From: an uncultured Muribaculum sp.
GTDB taxonomy: Bacteria > Bacteroidota > Bacteroidia > Bacteroidales > Muribaculaceae
Assembly: GCA_910587665.1 (NCBI GenBank)
Contig: CAJUMZ010000009.1
Span: 1 to 64,000, forward strand
Length of the DNA stretch: 64,000 nucleotides
Direction: 5' to 3'
Shown: piece after piece, positions 26,293 to 34,335 of the stretch
Layout: each line of letters starts with the position of its first letter
Position numbering within the stretch: the stretch's first letter is position 1
Notes under the pieces: model-generated
The model's input: the letters and a program-made list of their open reading frames with translations, nothing else
Told to the model about the DNA's origin: nothing
Databases searched by the model: none
Translations under genes and position numbers: made by a program

Positions 26293-26532
26293 AACAGTAT
26301 CCTTTTAGTTACAGTTCCCTTTTGTGTATATTAAACGCCGGTAATGCGGCTTATGTTTAAAGCGATGACACAACGCTGTAACAGACAGATGCCACTAAAA
26401 TCCGGTATTGTCACAAGAAAAATACACATGTGTAACAATTATGTAATTTAACATTTACATAAACACCCCTTACGCATCAAGTATTTAAAAATTAACATAG
26501 GTTAAATATAAAAAATTTTTTCCAATTTTATA

Positions 26533-26562
26533 CTTGCATATTAAAATTAATGTGTACATTTG
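26533..26562 (+). promoter_or_regulatory. Promoter of the ECF sigma factor gene
   Basis: CTTG (26533-26536), 18 bp, -7 TACATTTG (26555-26562), predicting a start near 26569 and a leader of about 90 nt. The rest of the 26293-26532 gap is AT-rich with no recognised riboswitch; a short GCCG/CGGC hairpin occurs near 26337-26350. Confidence 0.6.
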
Positions 26563-26657
26563 CATCGTAATCGTTTTGTAACAATTATGCAAAACAATTG
26601 AAACAACAACCGGAAACATCAAACAACAACATAAACCAACAGAAAATTTTATCGATT

Positions 26658-27164
26658 ATGGGTACTTCTTCAAACTTTCAGTCAAAACTTATTGGACTTC
26701 AGAGCAACCTTCTGAACTTCGCGTACATGCTTACATCCAACCGCGACGACGCTTACGACCTGCTCCAAGACACCACGCTTAAAGCGCTCGACAATCAGGA
26801 CAAATACGTCGACAACACCAATTTCAAAGGCTGGGTGTTTACCATCATGCGCAACATTTTCATCAACAACTACCGTAGGGTCTCGCGTGCTGCGACTGTA
26901 ATCGACCAGACCGAGGACCTGTATCATCTTAACCTCCCGCAGGATTCAGGATTTGAGACTCCGGAAGGCTCCATAGCGGCAAAGGATATCACCGCCGCAA
27001 TCAACGCATTCAGCGACGAATACCGCATCCCGTTCTCGATGCACGTCGCAGGCTACAAGTATAATGAAATCGCTGAGAAAATGAATCTGCCGCTCGGCAC
27101 CGTAAAGAGCCGCATATTCTTCGCTCGCCAGCGCCTTCAGGAAACACTTAAGGACTATCGTTAA
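26658..27164 (+). CDS. RNA polymerase ECF-type sigma-70 factor
   Basis: Alternative sigma factor, 168 aa. Region 2 is visible as SNRDDAYDLLQDTTLKALDNQDKYVDNTNFKGWVFTIMRNIFINNYRR, and region 4 as PFSMHVAGYKYNEIAEKMNLPLGTVKSRIFFARQRLQ. I use the ATG at 26658; a longer frame would begin with TTG at 26598 and add a low-complexity Gln/Asn stretch. No anti-sigma gene or TonB receptor is adjacent, so it is not a FecI/FecR-type pair. A conserved stand-alone Bacteroidota ECF factor is the best description. Confidence 0.92.
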   Translation: MGTSSNFQSKLIGLQSNLLNFAYMLTSNRDDAYDLLQDTTLKALDNQDKYVDNTNFKGWVFTIMRNIFINNYRRVSRAATVIDQTEDLYHLNLPQDSGFETPEGSIAAKDITAAINAFSDEYRIPFSMHVAGYKYNEIAEKMNLPLGTVKSRIFFARQRLQETLKDYR

Positions 27165-27212
27165 AAGACAATTGTGATTCATTAAAGAAGTACCAGATAA
27201 TACCAAAAACTC

Positions 27213-27245
27213 GGGGCGGCTCACATGCCGCCCCTTTCTTTTTCC
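27213..27245 (+). terminator. Terminator of the sigma factor gene
   Basis: GGGGCGGC (27213-27220) pairs with GCCGCCCC (27227-27234) around a 6-nt loop and is followed by TTTCTTTTT. Confidence 0.9.
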
Positions 27246-27262
27246 ATATCCGCAACTTCACA

Positions 27263-27552
27263 CGCATCTACGATGCGCATTCCGGGGGGGGGGGAACGCC
27301 CTATTTCCTATGGCACGCTTCGCGCGCCATAGGCTACATTGAACCGCCGCCATGCGGCGTAAAACTCCGGTCTCATATTAAATCGCAGCCAACGCGGCGC
27401 AATACTACAACAACGGCCCGCTAAAGCGACGCAGCGCACGCGCCGGCAATGCGCCGCATAGCGGCGTATTAATGGTAGCCTATGGCGCGGCGGGGCGTAG
27501 CCCTGACGTGCCATAGGTAAAAATGCCCAATTTATCGCGCTTCGTAGATGCG
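27263..27552. repeat. Large intergenic palindromic element with nested hairpins
   Basis: A GC-rich, 290-bp stretch folds onto itself. The ends are an inverted pair, CGCATCTACGA (27263-27273) and TCGTAGATGCG (27542-27552). Inside, CCTATGGCACG (27307-27317) pairs with CGTGCCATAGG (27507-27517), and GCGCCATAGGCTAC (27324-27337) pairs with GTAGCCTATGGCGC (27475-27488). Each arm also forms its own CCTATGGC/GCCATAGG hairpin. The centre holds more GCnGC-type palindromes. It lies between two convergent genes and may also stop transcription. It encodes no transposase; open frames inside it are by-products of the repeat. It could be a MITE-like or REP-cluster element. Confidence 0.85.
27284..27294. repeat. 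G11 homopolymer tract
   Basis: Eleven consecutive G residues lie just inside the left end of the palindromic element. Such tracts slip during replication. It is not inside a gene or a recognisable promoter. Confidence 0.9.
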
Positions 27553-27566
27553 CGTTAATTGATTCC

Positions 27567-29840
27567 TCAACGCCTTCCGCGGCGTGGTGGTCGTGGCGAC
27601 CTGCGCTGACGCGCCGGTTTCTTTCCCTTTTTACCGGATGAAGAGAGAGCCTCCTTCACCGACACATCCCTGCCGGCTACATCCTCTTTCGGGCGGCCTT
27701 TGTCATCGATAAGCGCGAAATCCACCATCTTGCGCTCGACATTAGCCCTTGCCACCTGGACCCTCACCCTGTCGCCAAGCGTGTAACGCGTCTTGTTGCG
27801 CCTGCCTACAAGGCAATAGTTGCGCTCGTCAAAGTCGTAATAATCGTCGGCAAGATCACGCACAGGCACAAGACCCTCACACTTGTTTTCGTCAAGCTCG
27901 ACATAGAGTCCCCATTCGGTGACACCGGATATCACTCCGTCATACATCTCGCCGAGACGGTCGGCAAGATATTCACACTGCTTGTACTTTATCGATGCAC
28001 GCTCGGCATTGGCGGCGAGCTGCTCCATGTCGCTCGAATGCTTGCACTGCTCTTCAAGCTTCTCGACATTGACACTCCTCCCTCCGGCAAGATAACGCTC
28101 AAGCAGGCGGTGCACCATCATGTCGGGGAATCGGCGTATCGGCGACGTGAAATGGGTGTAATACTGGAATCCCAGCCCGTAATGCCCGATATTGTCGGTA
28201 GAGTATATCGCCTTTGCCATGGAGCGTATGGCAAGCACCGAGAGCAGGTTTTCCTCACCCTTTCCCTTGACATCGGCAAGCATCTTGTTGATGGAGCGGT
28301 TGATCTCCTTGGGCGTGCCGGTAGTCTTCAGCTTGTAGCCGAATGTGCGCGCTATCGAGGCAAGGTCGGCAAGCTTCATCACATCGGGCTGGTCATGTAT
28401 ACGATACACGAATGCCTTGGGCTTCTTCCTGCCCTGGGGCACACCGATTGTCGCCGCGACAGTGCGGTTGGCGAGGAGCATAAACTCCTCTATAAGTTTG
28501 TTGGAATCCTTCGACTCCTTGAAGAATACCTTTATAGGATGACCGGTCTCGTCAATTTCAAACCTCACTTCCTCGCGGTCAAAATCCACCGATCCGTTCT
28601 CATACCTGCGCTTGCGCAATATCTTGGCAAGCCTGTCAAGGGTAAGGATCTCGTCGGCATAGTCGCCCTTACCGGTCTCGATCACCTCTTGCGCCTCCTC
28701 GTAGGTGAAGCGGCGGTTTGACTTGGTGACCGTACGGCATATCTGTGATTTGACCACATTGGCGTTGTCATCCATCTCGAATACACATGAGAATGTAAGC
28801 TTCTCCTCATCAGGCCGGAGGGAGCATATACCGTTGCTGAGATGCTCCGGAAGCATCGGCACCACTCTGTCGACAAGATATACGGATGTGGCGCGACGCT
28901 GCGCCTCCTTGTCAATGATCGTGTCGGGGCGCACGTAGTGCGTTACGTCGGCGATATGCACACCCGCCTCCCAGTTGCCGTTAGGCAAGCGGCGGAGCGA
29001 AAGGGCGTCATCAAAATCCTTGGCGTCACGCGGGTCGATGGTAAATGTGGTGACATCACGCATGTCGACGCGCTTGGCAACCTCTTCCTCGGTGATTCCC
29101 GCGCCGATCTTGTCGGCGGCAGCCTCAACCGAGGCGGGATAGCGGTAAGGCAACCCGAACTCCGCGAGGATTGCATGCATCTCGGCATTGTTTTCTCCAT
29201 TTTTGCCGAGTATGTCGACCACCTCTCCGGTAGGATTTTTCGCATCTTCCGGCCAGTCGGTGATACACACCACCGCCTTATCACCGGTCTTGCCGCCGTG
29301 AAGCTTGTTTTTGGGTATGAATATGTCGGTCGCAAGAAATTTGGAGTCGGTCGACAACGTGGCAAAGTGCTTGTCTACGGTAAGAGTGCCGATAAACACC
29401 TGCTCGTTAGGATCAAGGATTTCAATCACCTTGCACTCAGGCTCCACACCCTTACGGTGGGCGGCCACAAGCACCTTGACCTTGTCGCCGTTGAGCGCGT
29501 GCATGGAGTTACGCTCGGCCACAAATATAGCCTCGTCGTCACCCTCAAGGATCACGCTGTTCTTGCCATTGCTGCGACGGGTGAATACACCCACGGCAAC
29601 CGTGCCGCGGCTCGGCGCCTTATACTTGCCCGGCGCCACCTCTATGATCTCGCCGTCATATTCCAGCTCCGCAAGGCGCATTGCCACAGCCTTCAACGCC
29701 TGCGGCGTATCCACCCCGACAGCGTGAGCTACCTGCTTGTAATTAAACGTCTTGTTGCCCTGCCCGACAATATATTCGTCGATTGCGGGAAACAACTCTT
29801 TCGTCACCTGACGCTTGCCTTTCTTTGACGGAGCTGCCAT
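27567..29840 (-). CDS. rnr: Ribonuclease R
   Basis: Processive 3'-5' exoribonuclease that degrades structured RNA, 757 aa. Domain order: N-terminal winged helix (about 15-75), cold-shock domains (about 80-240), the RNB catalytic domain with the clustered aspartates FTIDPRDAKDFDDA (269-278), a C-terminal S1 domain (about 640-725) and a Lys/Arg-rich tail ending RSPRPPRRGRR. All parts are present. It lies 53 bp downstream of gyrB and may share its transcript. Its end abuts the palindromic element. Confidence 0.98.
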   Translation of the reverse strand: MAAPSKKGKRQVTKELFPAIDEYIVGQGNKTFNYKQVAHAVGVDTPQALKAVAMRLAELEYDGEIIEVAPGKYKAPSRGTVAVGVFTRRSNGKNSVILEGDDEAIFVAERNSMHALNGDKVKVLVAAHRKGVEPECKVIEILDPNEQVFIGTLTVDKHFATLSTDSKFLATDIFIPKNKLHGGKTGDKAVVCITDWPEDAKNPTGEVVDILGKNGENNAEMHAILAEFGLPYRYPASVEAAADKIGAGITEEEVAKRVDMRDVTTFTIDPRDAKDFDDALSLRRLPNGNWEAGVHIADVTHYVRPDTIIDKEAQRRATSVYLVDRVVPMLPEHLSNGICSLRPDEEKLTFSCVFEMDDNANVVKSQICRTVTKSNRRFTYEEAQEVIETGKGDYADEILTLDRLAKILRKRRYENGSVDFDREEVRFEIDETGHPIKVFFKESKDSNKLIEEFMLLANRTVAATIGVPQGRKKPKAFVYRIHDQPDVMKLADLASIARTFGYKLKTTGTPKEINRSINKMLADVKGKGEENLLSVLAIRSMAKAIYSTDNIGHYGLGFQYYTHFTSPIRRFPDMMVHRLLERYLAGGRSVNVEKLEEQCKHSSDMEQLAANAERASIKYKQCEYLADRLGEMYDGVISGVTEWGLYVELDENKCEGLVPVRDLADDYYDFDERNYCLVGRRNKTRYTLGDRVRVQVARANVERKMVDFALIDDKGRPKEDVAGRDVSVKEALSSSGKKGKKPARQRRSPRPPRRGRR

Positions 29841-29893
29841 ATACTTTAATTTTGGTTATACATTATATTCCTTTATGCAACATTAACGCGCAA

Positions 29894-31828
29894 TCACGCA
29901 TCAATGTTGGCATAGTTGGCATTCTCTTCTATAAAATCACGACGCGGGGCTACATCCTCGCCCATAAGCATCGAGAAGATACGGTCGGCCTCGGCGGCAT
30001 CGTTGATATTGACCTGCTTGAGCAGACGATGCTCACGCGACATGGTTGTGTCACGAAGCTCCTGTGCGCTCATCTCACCAAGACCCTTATAACGCATCAC
30101 CTTGGTCTTGTCGCCATACTTGTCAATGAACGCCTGCACCTGGCCGTCGGTCCAGCAATACTCCTCAACCTTGCCTCGCGTACATTTATAAAGCGGCGGA
30201 GTGGCGAGATAGAGATAGCCGTTTTCTATTACGGGACGCATCCTGCGGAAGAAGAATGTCATCAGCAGGGTGGCGATATGACTGCCGTCGACATCTGCAT
30301 CGGTCATGATGATTATCTTGTGGTAAGCAAGCTTGTCAAGGTTCACGGCCTTGGAGTCCTCATCAGTGCCTATAGTGACACGCATGGCACGGAACAGGCT
30401 CGTGATCTCCTGGTTGTCAAATATCTTGTGGTCCATCGCCTTCTCCACATTGAGGATCTTGCCTCGCAGCGGGAGGATAGCCTGATATGTACGGTCACGA
30501 CCCTGCTTTGCTGTACCGCCTGCAGAGTCACCCTCGACGATGAATAGCTCACAGTCCTCGGCTGTGCGCGAAGAGCAGTCGGCAAGCTTGCCGGGAAGAC
30601 CGCCACCGCTAAGAGGCGACTTGCGCTGCACGTTTTTACGCGCGTTGTAGGCTGCGTGGCGTGCCGTGGCGGCAAGTATCACCTTGTCTACAATCAGCTT
30701 TGCCTGACGCGGATGCTCTTCAAGATATGTGCGCAAGGCTTCGCTTACGGCAGTCTGCACGGCTCCTATCACTTCGCTGTTGCCAAGCTTGGTCTTGGTC
30801 TGACCCTCAAACTGAGGTTCCATTACCTTCACCGACACCACGGCGGTAAGACCCTCGCGGAAGTCGTCGCTCGATATCTCGACGCCTTTAAGCTTGTCAA
30901 GCATCTTACTGTCCTCGGCATATTTCTTCAGCGTCGAGGTAAGACCGCGGCGGAAACCGGTGAGATGAGTACCGCCCTCTATAGTGTTGATATTGTTGAC
31001 AAATGAATATACATTCTCGTTGTAAGTGGTATTATAGGTGAGGGCCACCTCCACCGGTATACCCTGACGCTCCGTGTTGAGGTGGATCACATCATTGATC
31101 AGCGACTCCTTGCTCGAATCGATATACATCACGAAATCCTCAAGTCCGGTCTCGCTGTAGAAAGTCTCGCCCCTGTAGTTTCCTTCGGAGTCCTTTGTAC
31201 GCTTGTCGGTGAGACGGAGCGTGATGCCCGCGTTAAGGAACGCCAGGTCTCGAAGACGATTGGCAAGGGTGTTGTAGTCATACACAGTCACGGTAAATAT
31301 GCTGTCGTCCGGCTTGAAGGTGATACTGGTACCGGAGTGTGAGCTTTCACCTATTACCTGAAGCTCCGTCGTCGGCTTTCCACAGGAGTATTCCTGCATG
31401 TAAGCCTTGCCGTTGCGGTGCACCTCGGCGCGAAGATAAGTCGACAAGGCGTTCACACAGCTCACGCCGACTCCATGAAGTCCGCCCGACACTTTATATG
31501 AACCTTTATCAAACTTTCCGCCGGCATGTAGCACCGTCAGTACGACCTCAAGCGCGCTCTTATGCTCCTTTTCATGCATATCCACCGGAATACCGCGCCC
31601 GTTGTCGACCACCGTGATAGAGTTGTCCTCATTGATCGTGACGTCAATGTCGGTAGCATAGCCCGCAAGAGCCTCGTCGATGGAGTTGTCCACGACCTCA
31701 TACACAAGATGGTGAAGACCCTTCACACTGATATCGCCTATATACATAGCAGGGCGCTTGCGCACAGCTTCAAGCCCCTCAAGCACCTGTATATTACTGG
31801 CGCTGTATTCTTCTCTCTGTTCTGACAT
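29894..31828 (-). CDS. gyrB: DNA gyrase subunit B
   Basis: ATPase subunit of gyrase, which introduces negative supercoils; 644 aa from the ATG at 31828. A longer frame would need a TTG at 31915 and add a non-conserved N-terminus. The GHKL ATPase domain has the catalytic Glu44 and Asn48 (YEVVDNSIDEALAG). The transducer follows, then TOPRIM (EGDSAGGTAKQGRDRTYQAILPLRGKILNVEKA, DADVDGSHIATLL). The conserved C-terminal RYKGLGEM and QELRDTTM motifs are present. It is short, without the insertion found in enterobacterial GyrB. Confidence 0.98.
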   Translation of the reverse strand: MSEQREEYSASNIQVLEGLEAVRKRPAMYIGDISVKGLHHLVYEVVDNSIDEALAGYATDIDVTINEDNSITVVDNGRGIPVDMHEKEHKSALEVVLTVLHAGGKFDKGSYKVSGGLHGVGVSCVNALSTYLRAEVHRNGKAYMQEYSCGKPTTELQVIGESSHSGTSITFKPDDSIFTVTVYDYNTLANRLRDLAFLNAGITLRLTDKRTKDSEGNYRGETFYSETGLEDFVMYIDSSKESLINDVIHLNTERQGIPVEVALTYNTTYNENVYSFVNNINTIEGGTHLTGFRRGLTSTLKKYAEDSKMLDKLKGVEISSDDFREGLTAVVSVKVMEPQFEGQTKTKLGNSEVIGAVQTAVSEALRTYLEEHPRQAKLIVDKVILAATARHAAYNARKNVQRKSPLSGGGLPGKLADCSSRTAEDCELFIVEGDSAGGTAKQGRDRTYQAILPLRGKILNVEKAMDHKIFDNQEITSLFRAMRVTIGTDEDSKAVNLDKLAYHKIIIMTDADVDGSHIATLLMTFFFRRMRPVIENGYLYLATPPLYKCTRGKVEEYCWTDGQVQAFIDKYGDKTKVMRYKGLGEMSAQELRDTTMSREHRLLKQVNINDAAEADRIFSMLMGEDVAPRRDFIEENANYANIDA

Positions 31829-31912
31829 AATTATAAAATGTACTTTTTCTTTCGTTCTTAAATCGCCCCGCCCCATTTTCCCGGGCTTAGGGCTGTCGCC
31901 TTTTAGGGCAAA

Positions 31913-31944
31913 CAAAATTACTAATTTTTCACGTCACATACAAA
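31913..31944 (-). promoter_or_regulatory. Promoter of gyrB
   Basis: On the minus strand -33 TTTG (31941-31944), 20 bp, -7 TAATTTTG (31913-31920), giving a leader of about 80 nt. Confidence 0.7.
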
Positions 31945-32028
31945 TATTTACGCATTTCGTTTTCGCAATCCGCCCCTGCCTTACGGCTGTTAATATTTGT
32001 AAATTATTTCACATTTTTGCATCTTCGC

Positions 32029-32059
32029 TTGCAAGTATCAAAATTTCAGCCTACCTTTG
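32029..32059 (+). promoter_or_regulatory. Promoter of tRNA-Pro
   Basis: TTG (32029-32031), 20 bp, -7 TACCTTTG (32052-32059). The tRNA begins 18 nt downstream of the -7 box. Confidence 0.65.
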
Positions 32060-32076
32060 CATCGCATTTCCAAAAT

Positions 32077-32154
32077 CGGGGTGTAGCTCAGCCAGGTTAG
32101 AGTACGCGTCTGGGGGGCGTGTGGTCGGAAGTTCGAATCTTCTCACCCCGACCA
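32077..32154 (+). tRNA. tRNA-Pro (anticodon GGG)
   Basis: The acceptor stem CGGGGTG / CACCCCG closes, the discriminator is A and CCA is encoded. The D arm is GTAGCTCAGCCAGGTTAGAG and the T loop GTTCGAATC. The anticodon arm CGCGT-CTGGGGG-GCGTG gives a 7-nt loop with T33, anticodon GGG and G37, as expected for proline. Confidence 0.95.
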
Positions 32155-32163
32155 AATTGCAAG

Positions 32164-32198
32164 AAAAAGGGTTTAACTCGACGAGTTAAACCCTTTTT
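32164..32198. terminator. Bidirectional terminator after tRNA-Pro
   Basis: A near-perfect palindrome: the arm ending GGGTTTAACTCG and the arm CGAGTTAAACCC, each flanked by five A or T residues, meet around a single unpaired A at 32181. It ends the tRNA transcript and the convergent sensor-kinase transcript. Confidence 0.9.
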
Positions 32199-32221
32199 CT
32201 TTATAATATAGCCAACCGAAA

Positions 32222-33652
32222 CTAATCGGCTGCGGGCAGTCGGAATCTGAACTCCAGCCCACTGACATCGCCATTTTTTACAGAGATTTCACCTCCCATA
32301 GCCGTGATTATCCTTTGCACGAGCGGCAATCCGAGTCCGGAACCGCCATTTTTACGCGACCTCCCCGAATCCACTCGATAAAAAAGATCAAAAAGCCGGG
32401 CGACATGCTCTTCATCCACCCCACAGCCGTTATCACGGAAAAGGAAAAGCCTCATGCCGGCTTCCACTCCAAGGTAAGACAACCTCATTATTGTGCCGCC
32501 GGAATGCTGCGCAGAATTGTAAATCAGATTAAGCATGGCGGTGGTCAGCAGCGACTCATGTGCCTTAACGCAACAACCTTCAGCCATATCTATTTCAAAT
32601 GTCATCCCGTCGGCAACATGCCCCTGCTTGACATCCTCAGCAAGACGACATGCAAGTTGATAAAAATCTACCGTTACAATCCCGACGACCTTTCCATGCT
32701 CCTGAAGCCGCAACACCATCCCGACATCTCCCACCAGACTTGCAAGACGGTCGGCATTTTGCTGGATACGCGCTAAAAACTTTTGCCTCGTAGCCTCCGG
32801 CATGTTATCGTCATTCAATATAGTGTCTATATACCCCTTGATGATCCCCACAGGCGTATTCAGCTCATGGCTCACGCTCATCCCTATCTGGCGCTCGTGG
32901 TGGATCTTTTCCTGTTCGGCATGAATCTTGTCACGATAAAGCGTAAAAAGATTTCTTGACACATCGCCAAGCTCATCCTGCGGAAACTTCAACGAGTCCA
33001 CATTGTCGGGCAACTGATCCGACGCTATGGCTCGCGCGAAATCGTTCAAGGCATACACGTTGCGGCTTATCGCCCGCGAGCCGAAATAGGCAAGCGCCGT
33101 CGTCATGACGCCAAGCACAATAACCGCAACCCATACCATAGGATCTACTCCTAAGAAATCAAGCACCTCCCCTTCGTAAGGCAACGCGGCAAACGTATGC
33201 ACCCTACCGTCGCTACTCGCAAGCGAACTTATCATGCTCATTTTGTTATCATATGCCATATCGCGCACCGTGGCGTTGCCGCTGCCCTCCCATAGCGTCT
33301 GAAGTTCCGGGGTGACGACGCCAAGGCTGTCGTGGACTACGATTGTCGCCCCTCGGTTATCAGCCATTATAGTGCCGTCATCGTCATATACCGTCACACG
33401 CAGCGGGTCAAGCGTCGTGTTTCCGGTGAAAAGTTCAATGAATTTAACCGTGTTCACAAGGTCAAAACCATGCTCGTAAGCCTCGATCACGGTATTATTC
33501 ACATTAAGCAGCCTGTTTTCAAGATTCTCTTTCTGCCTGTGCTTTTCATGGATGACAAAATATGTGATCGTGATCCCGATTATGAGCCATAGTAAGCCCA
33601 CCATCGGGAAAAACAGTTTCCAATGAAGCCGTAGCATATGTCTGTCAGCCAT
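32222..33652 (-). CDS. Membrane sensor histidine kinase
   Basis: 476-aa two-component sensor. Membrane helix 1 (about 12-34), a periplasmic sensor region (about 36-170), helix 2 (about 172-191), a HAMP-like linker (192-245), HisKA with the phosphorylated His262 (SVSHELNTPVGIIKGY) and a C-terminal HATPase with N box (LNLIYNSAQHS), G1 (DNGCGVD) and G2 (GGSGLGLPLV). No response regulator is encoded next to it, so the partner must lie elsewhere. The periplasmic domain is not one I recognise, so the signal is unknown. Confidence 0.94.
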   Translation of the reverse strand: MADRHMLRLHWKLFFPMVGLLWLIIGITITYFVIHEKHRQKENLENRLLNVNNTVIEAYEHGFDLVNTVKFIELFTGNTTLDPLRVTVYDDDGTIMADNRGATIVVHDSLGVVTPELQTLWEGSGNATVRDMAYDNKMSMISSLASSDGRVHTFAALPYEGEVLDFLGVDPMVWVAVIVLGVMTTALAYFGSRAISRNVYALNDFARAIASDQLPDNVDSLKFPQDELGDVSRNLFTLYRDKIHAEQEKIHHERQIGMSVSHELNTPVGIIKGYIDTILNDDNMPEATRQKFLARIQQNADRLASLVGDVGMVLRLQEHGKVVGIVTVDFYQLACRLAEDVKQGHVADGMTFEIDMAEGCCVKAHESLLTTAMLNLIYNSAQHSGGTIMRLSYLGVEAGMRLFLFRDNGCGVDEEHVARLFDLFYRVDSGRSRKNGGSGLGLPLVQRIITAMGGEISVKNGDVSGLEFRFRLPAAD

Positions 33653-33702
33653 TACTTAAGTAATATTTGAGTTCAAATATACGATATTGTTGGCAAATTA
33701 CC

Positions 33703-33710
33703 TAACTTTG
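33703..33710 (+). promoter_or_regulatory. -7 element upstream of the DUF3237 gene
   Basis: TAACTTTG fits the -7 box, 45 bp before the start codon; no good -33 TTTG is at the right distance. On the minus strand, TATATTTG (33674-33681) is a -7 candidate for the divergent kinase gene, also without a clear -33. Confidence 0.4.
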
Positions 33711-33754
33711 CGACATCACGCATTGCATTATTCACCGCTTATTATTAAAATGTC

Positions 33755-34249
33755 ATGAAATACGTTAAAGTTCTCGCAATTGTCGCTCTCCTGTTCGCTA
33801 CGGCAGCAACAAGCGTCAGGTCAGCGGTTCCCGACGCCGGTCTACGCCATGTTTTTAACATCCATGCGCGCTGCGACCGGGCAAGAGACCTGGGAGCCGT
33901 GCCGGGAGGAAAAAGGGTAATGATACCGATAACCGGTGGCAGTGTAGAAGGCGACATATCTGCCGACATTCTTCCGGGAGGAGCCGACTACCAGATGATA
34001 GACACTGTAAGCGGCAGAGTCGAGCTTGATGCCTCATATACCATACTGACATCTGACTCTTGCTTAATCAACGTCAGAAACATCGGGGTCAACGTGGTCG
34101 ATTCATGTGGCTACTACTTTGCGACATCTCCCAAATTTGAAGCCCCGGTCAACTCACGCTACAACTGGCTAAACAACCGCATATTTGTGTGCAAGCCTTC
34201 CGGTTTCGGTGACGGCATAGTGCACCTCTCCGTCTGGGCACTCGAATAA
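33755..34249 (+). CDS. Secreted DUF3237 (UPF0311) family protein
   Basis: 164-aa protein with a clear signal peptide (MKYVKVLAIVALLFATAATSVRSA, cleaved near residue 24). The body matches DUF3237: GGSVEGDISADILPGGADYQ, ELDASYTILTSDSCLINVRN, YYFATSPKFEAP and YNWLNNRIFVCKPS. These map onto the family blocks G-x-V-x-G, D-x-x-Y-x-L-x-T-D-D, Y-F-R-T-x-P-x-F-E and Y-x-W-L-N. The biochemical function of the family is not established. Export is unusual, since most members I know are cytoplasmic. Confidence 0.88.
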   Translation: MKYVKVLAIVALLFATAATSVRSAVPDAGLRHVFNIHARCDRARDLGAVPGGKRVMIPITGGSVEGDISADILPGGADYQMIDTVSGRVELDASYTILTSDSCLINVRNIGVNVVDSCGYYFATSPKFEAPVNSRYNWLNNRIFVCKPSGFGDGIVHLSVWALE

Positions 34250-34308
34250 TCAAGCCTCCTCCCCGCAAAAATTTCCCATTTGTACATTGGCACCCCACAT
34301 TCGTGCAT

Positions 34309-34316
34309 TATCTTTG
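34309..34316 (+). promoter_or_regulatory. -7 element of the DUF6291-like gene
   Basis: TATCTTTG matches TAnnTTTG; TTGG at 34287-34290 is the best -33 candidate, 18 bp upstream. Transcription would start near 34322, which excludes the upstream GTG start at 34303 and supports the ATG at 34336 with a leader of about 14 nt. Confidence 0.55.
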
Positions 34317-34335
34317 GCGAAAAATACACCAGCCA

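Noticed and set aside
26293..26532. A cobalamin riboswitch upstream of the metal importer
   Set aside because: I looked for the B12-box and other conserved riboswitch segments on the minus strand and did not find a convincing match.
27308..27514. A 68-codon Arg-rich minus-strand frame in the palindromic element
   Set aside because: Its composition is dictated by the repeated GC-rich palindromes and it has no start context; I treat it as part of the element.
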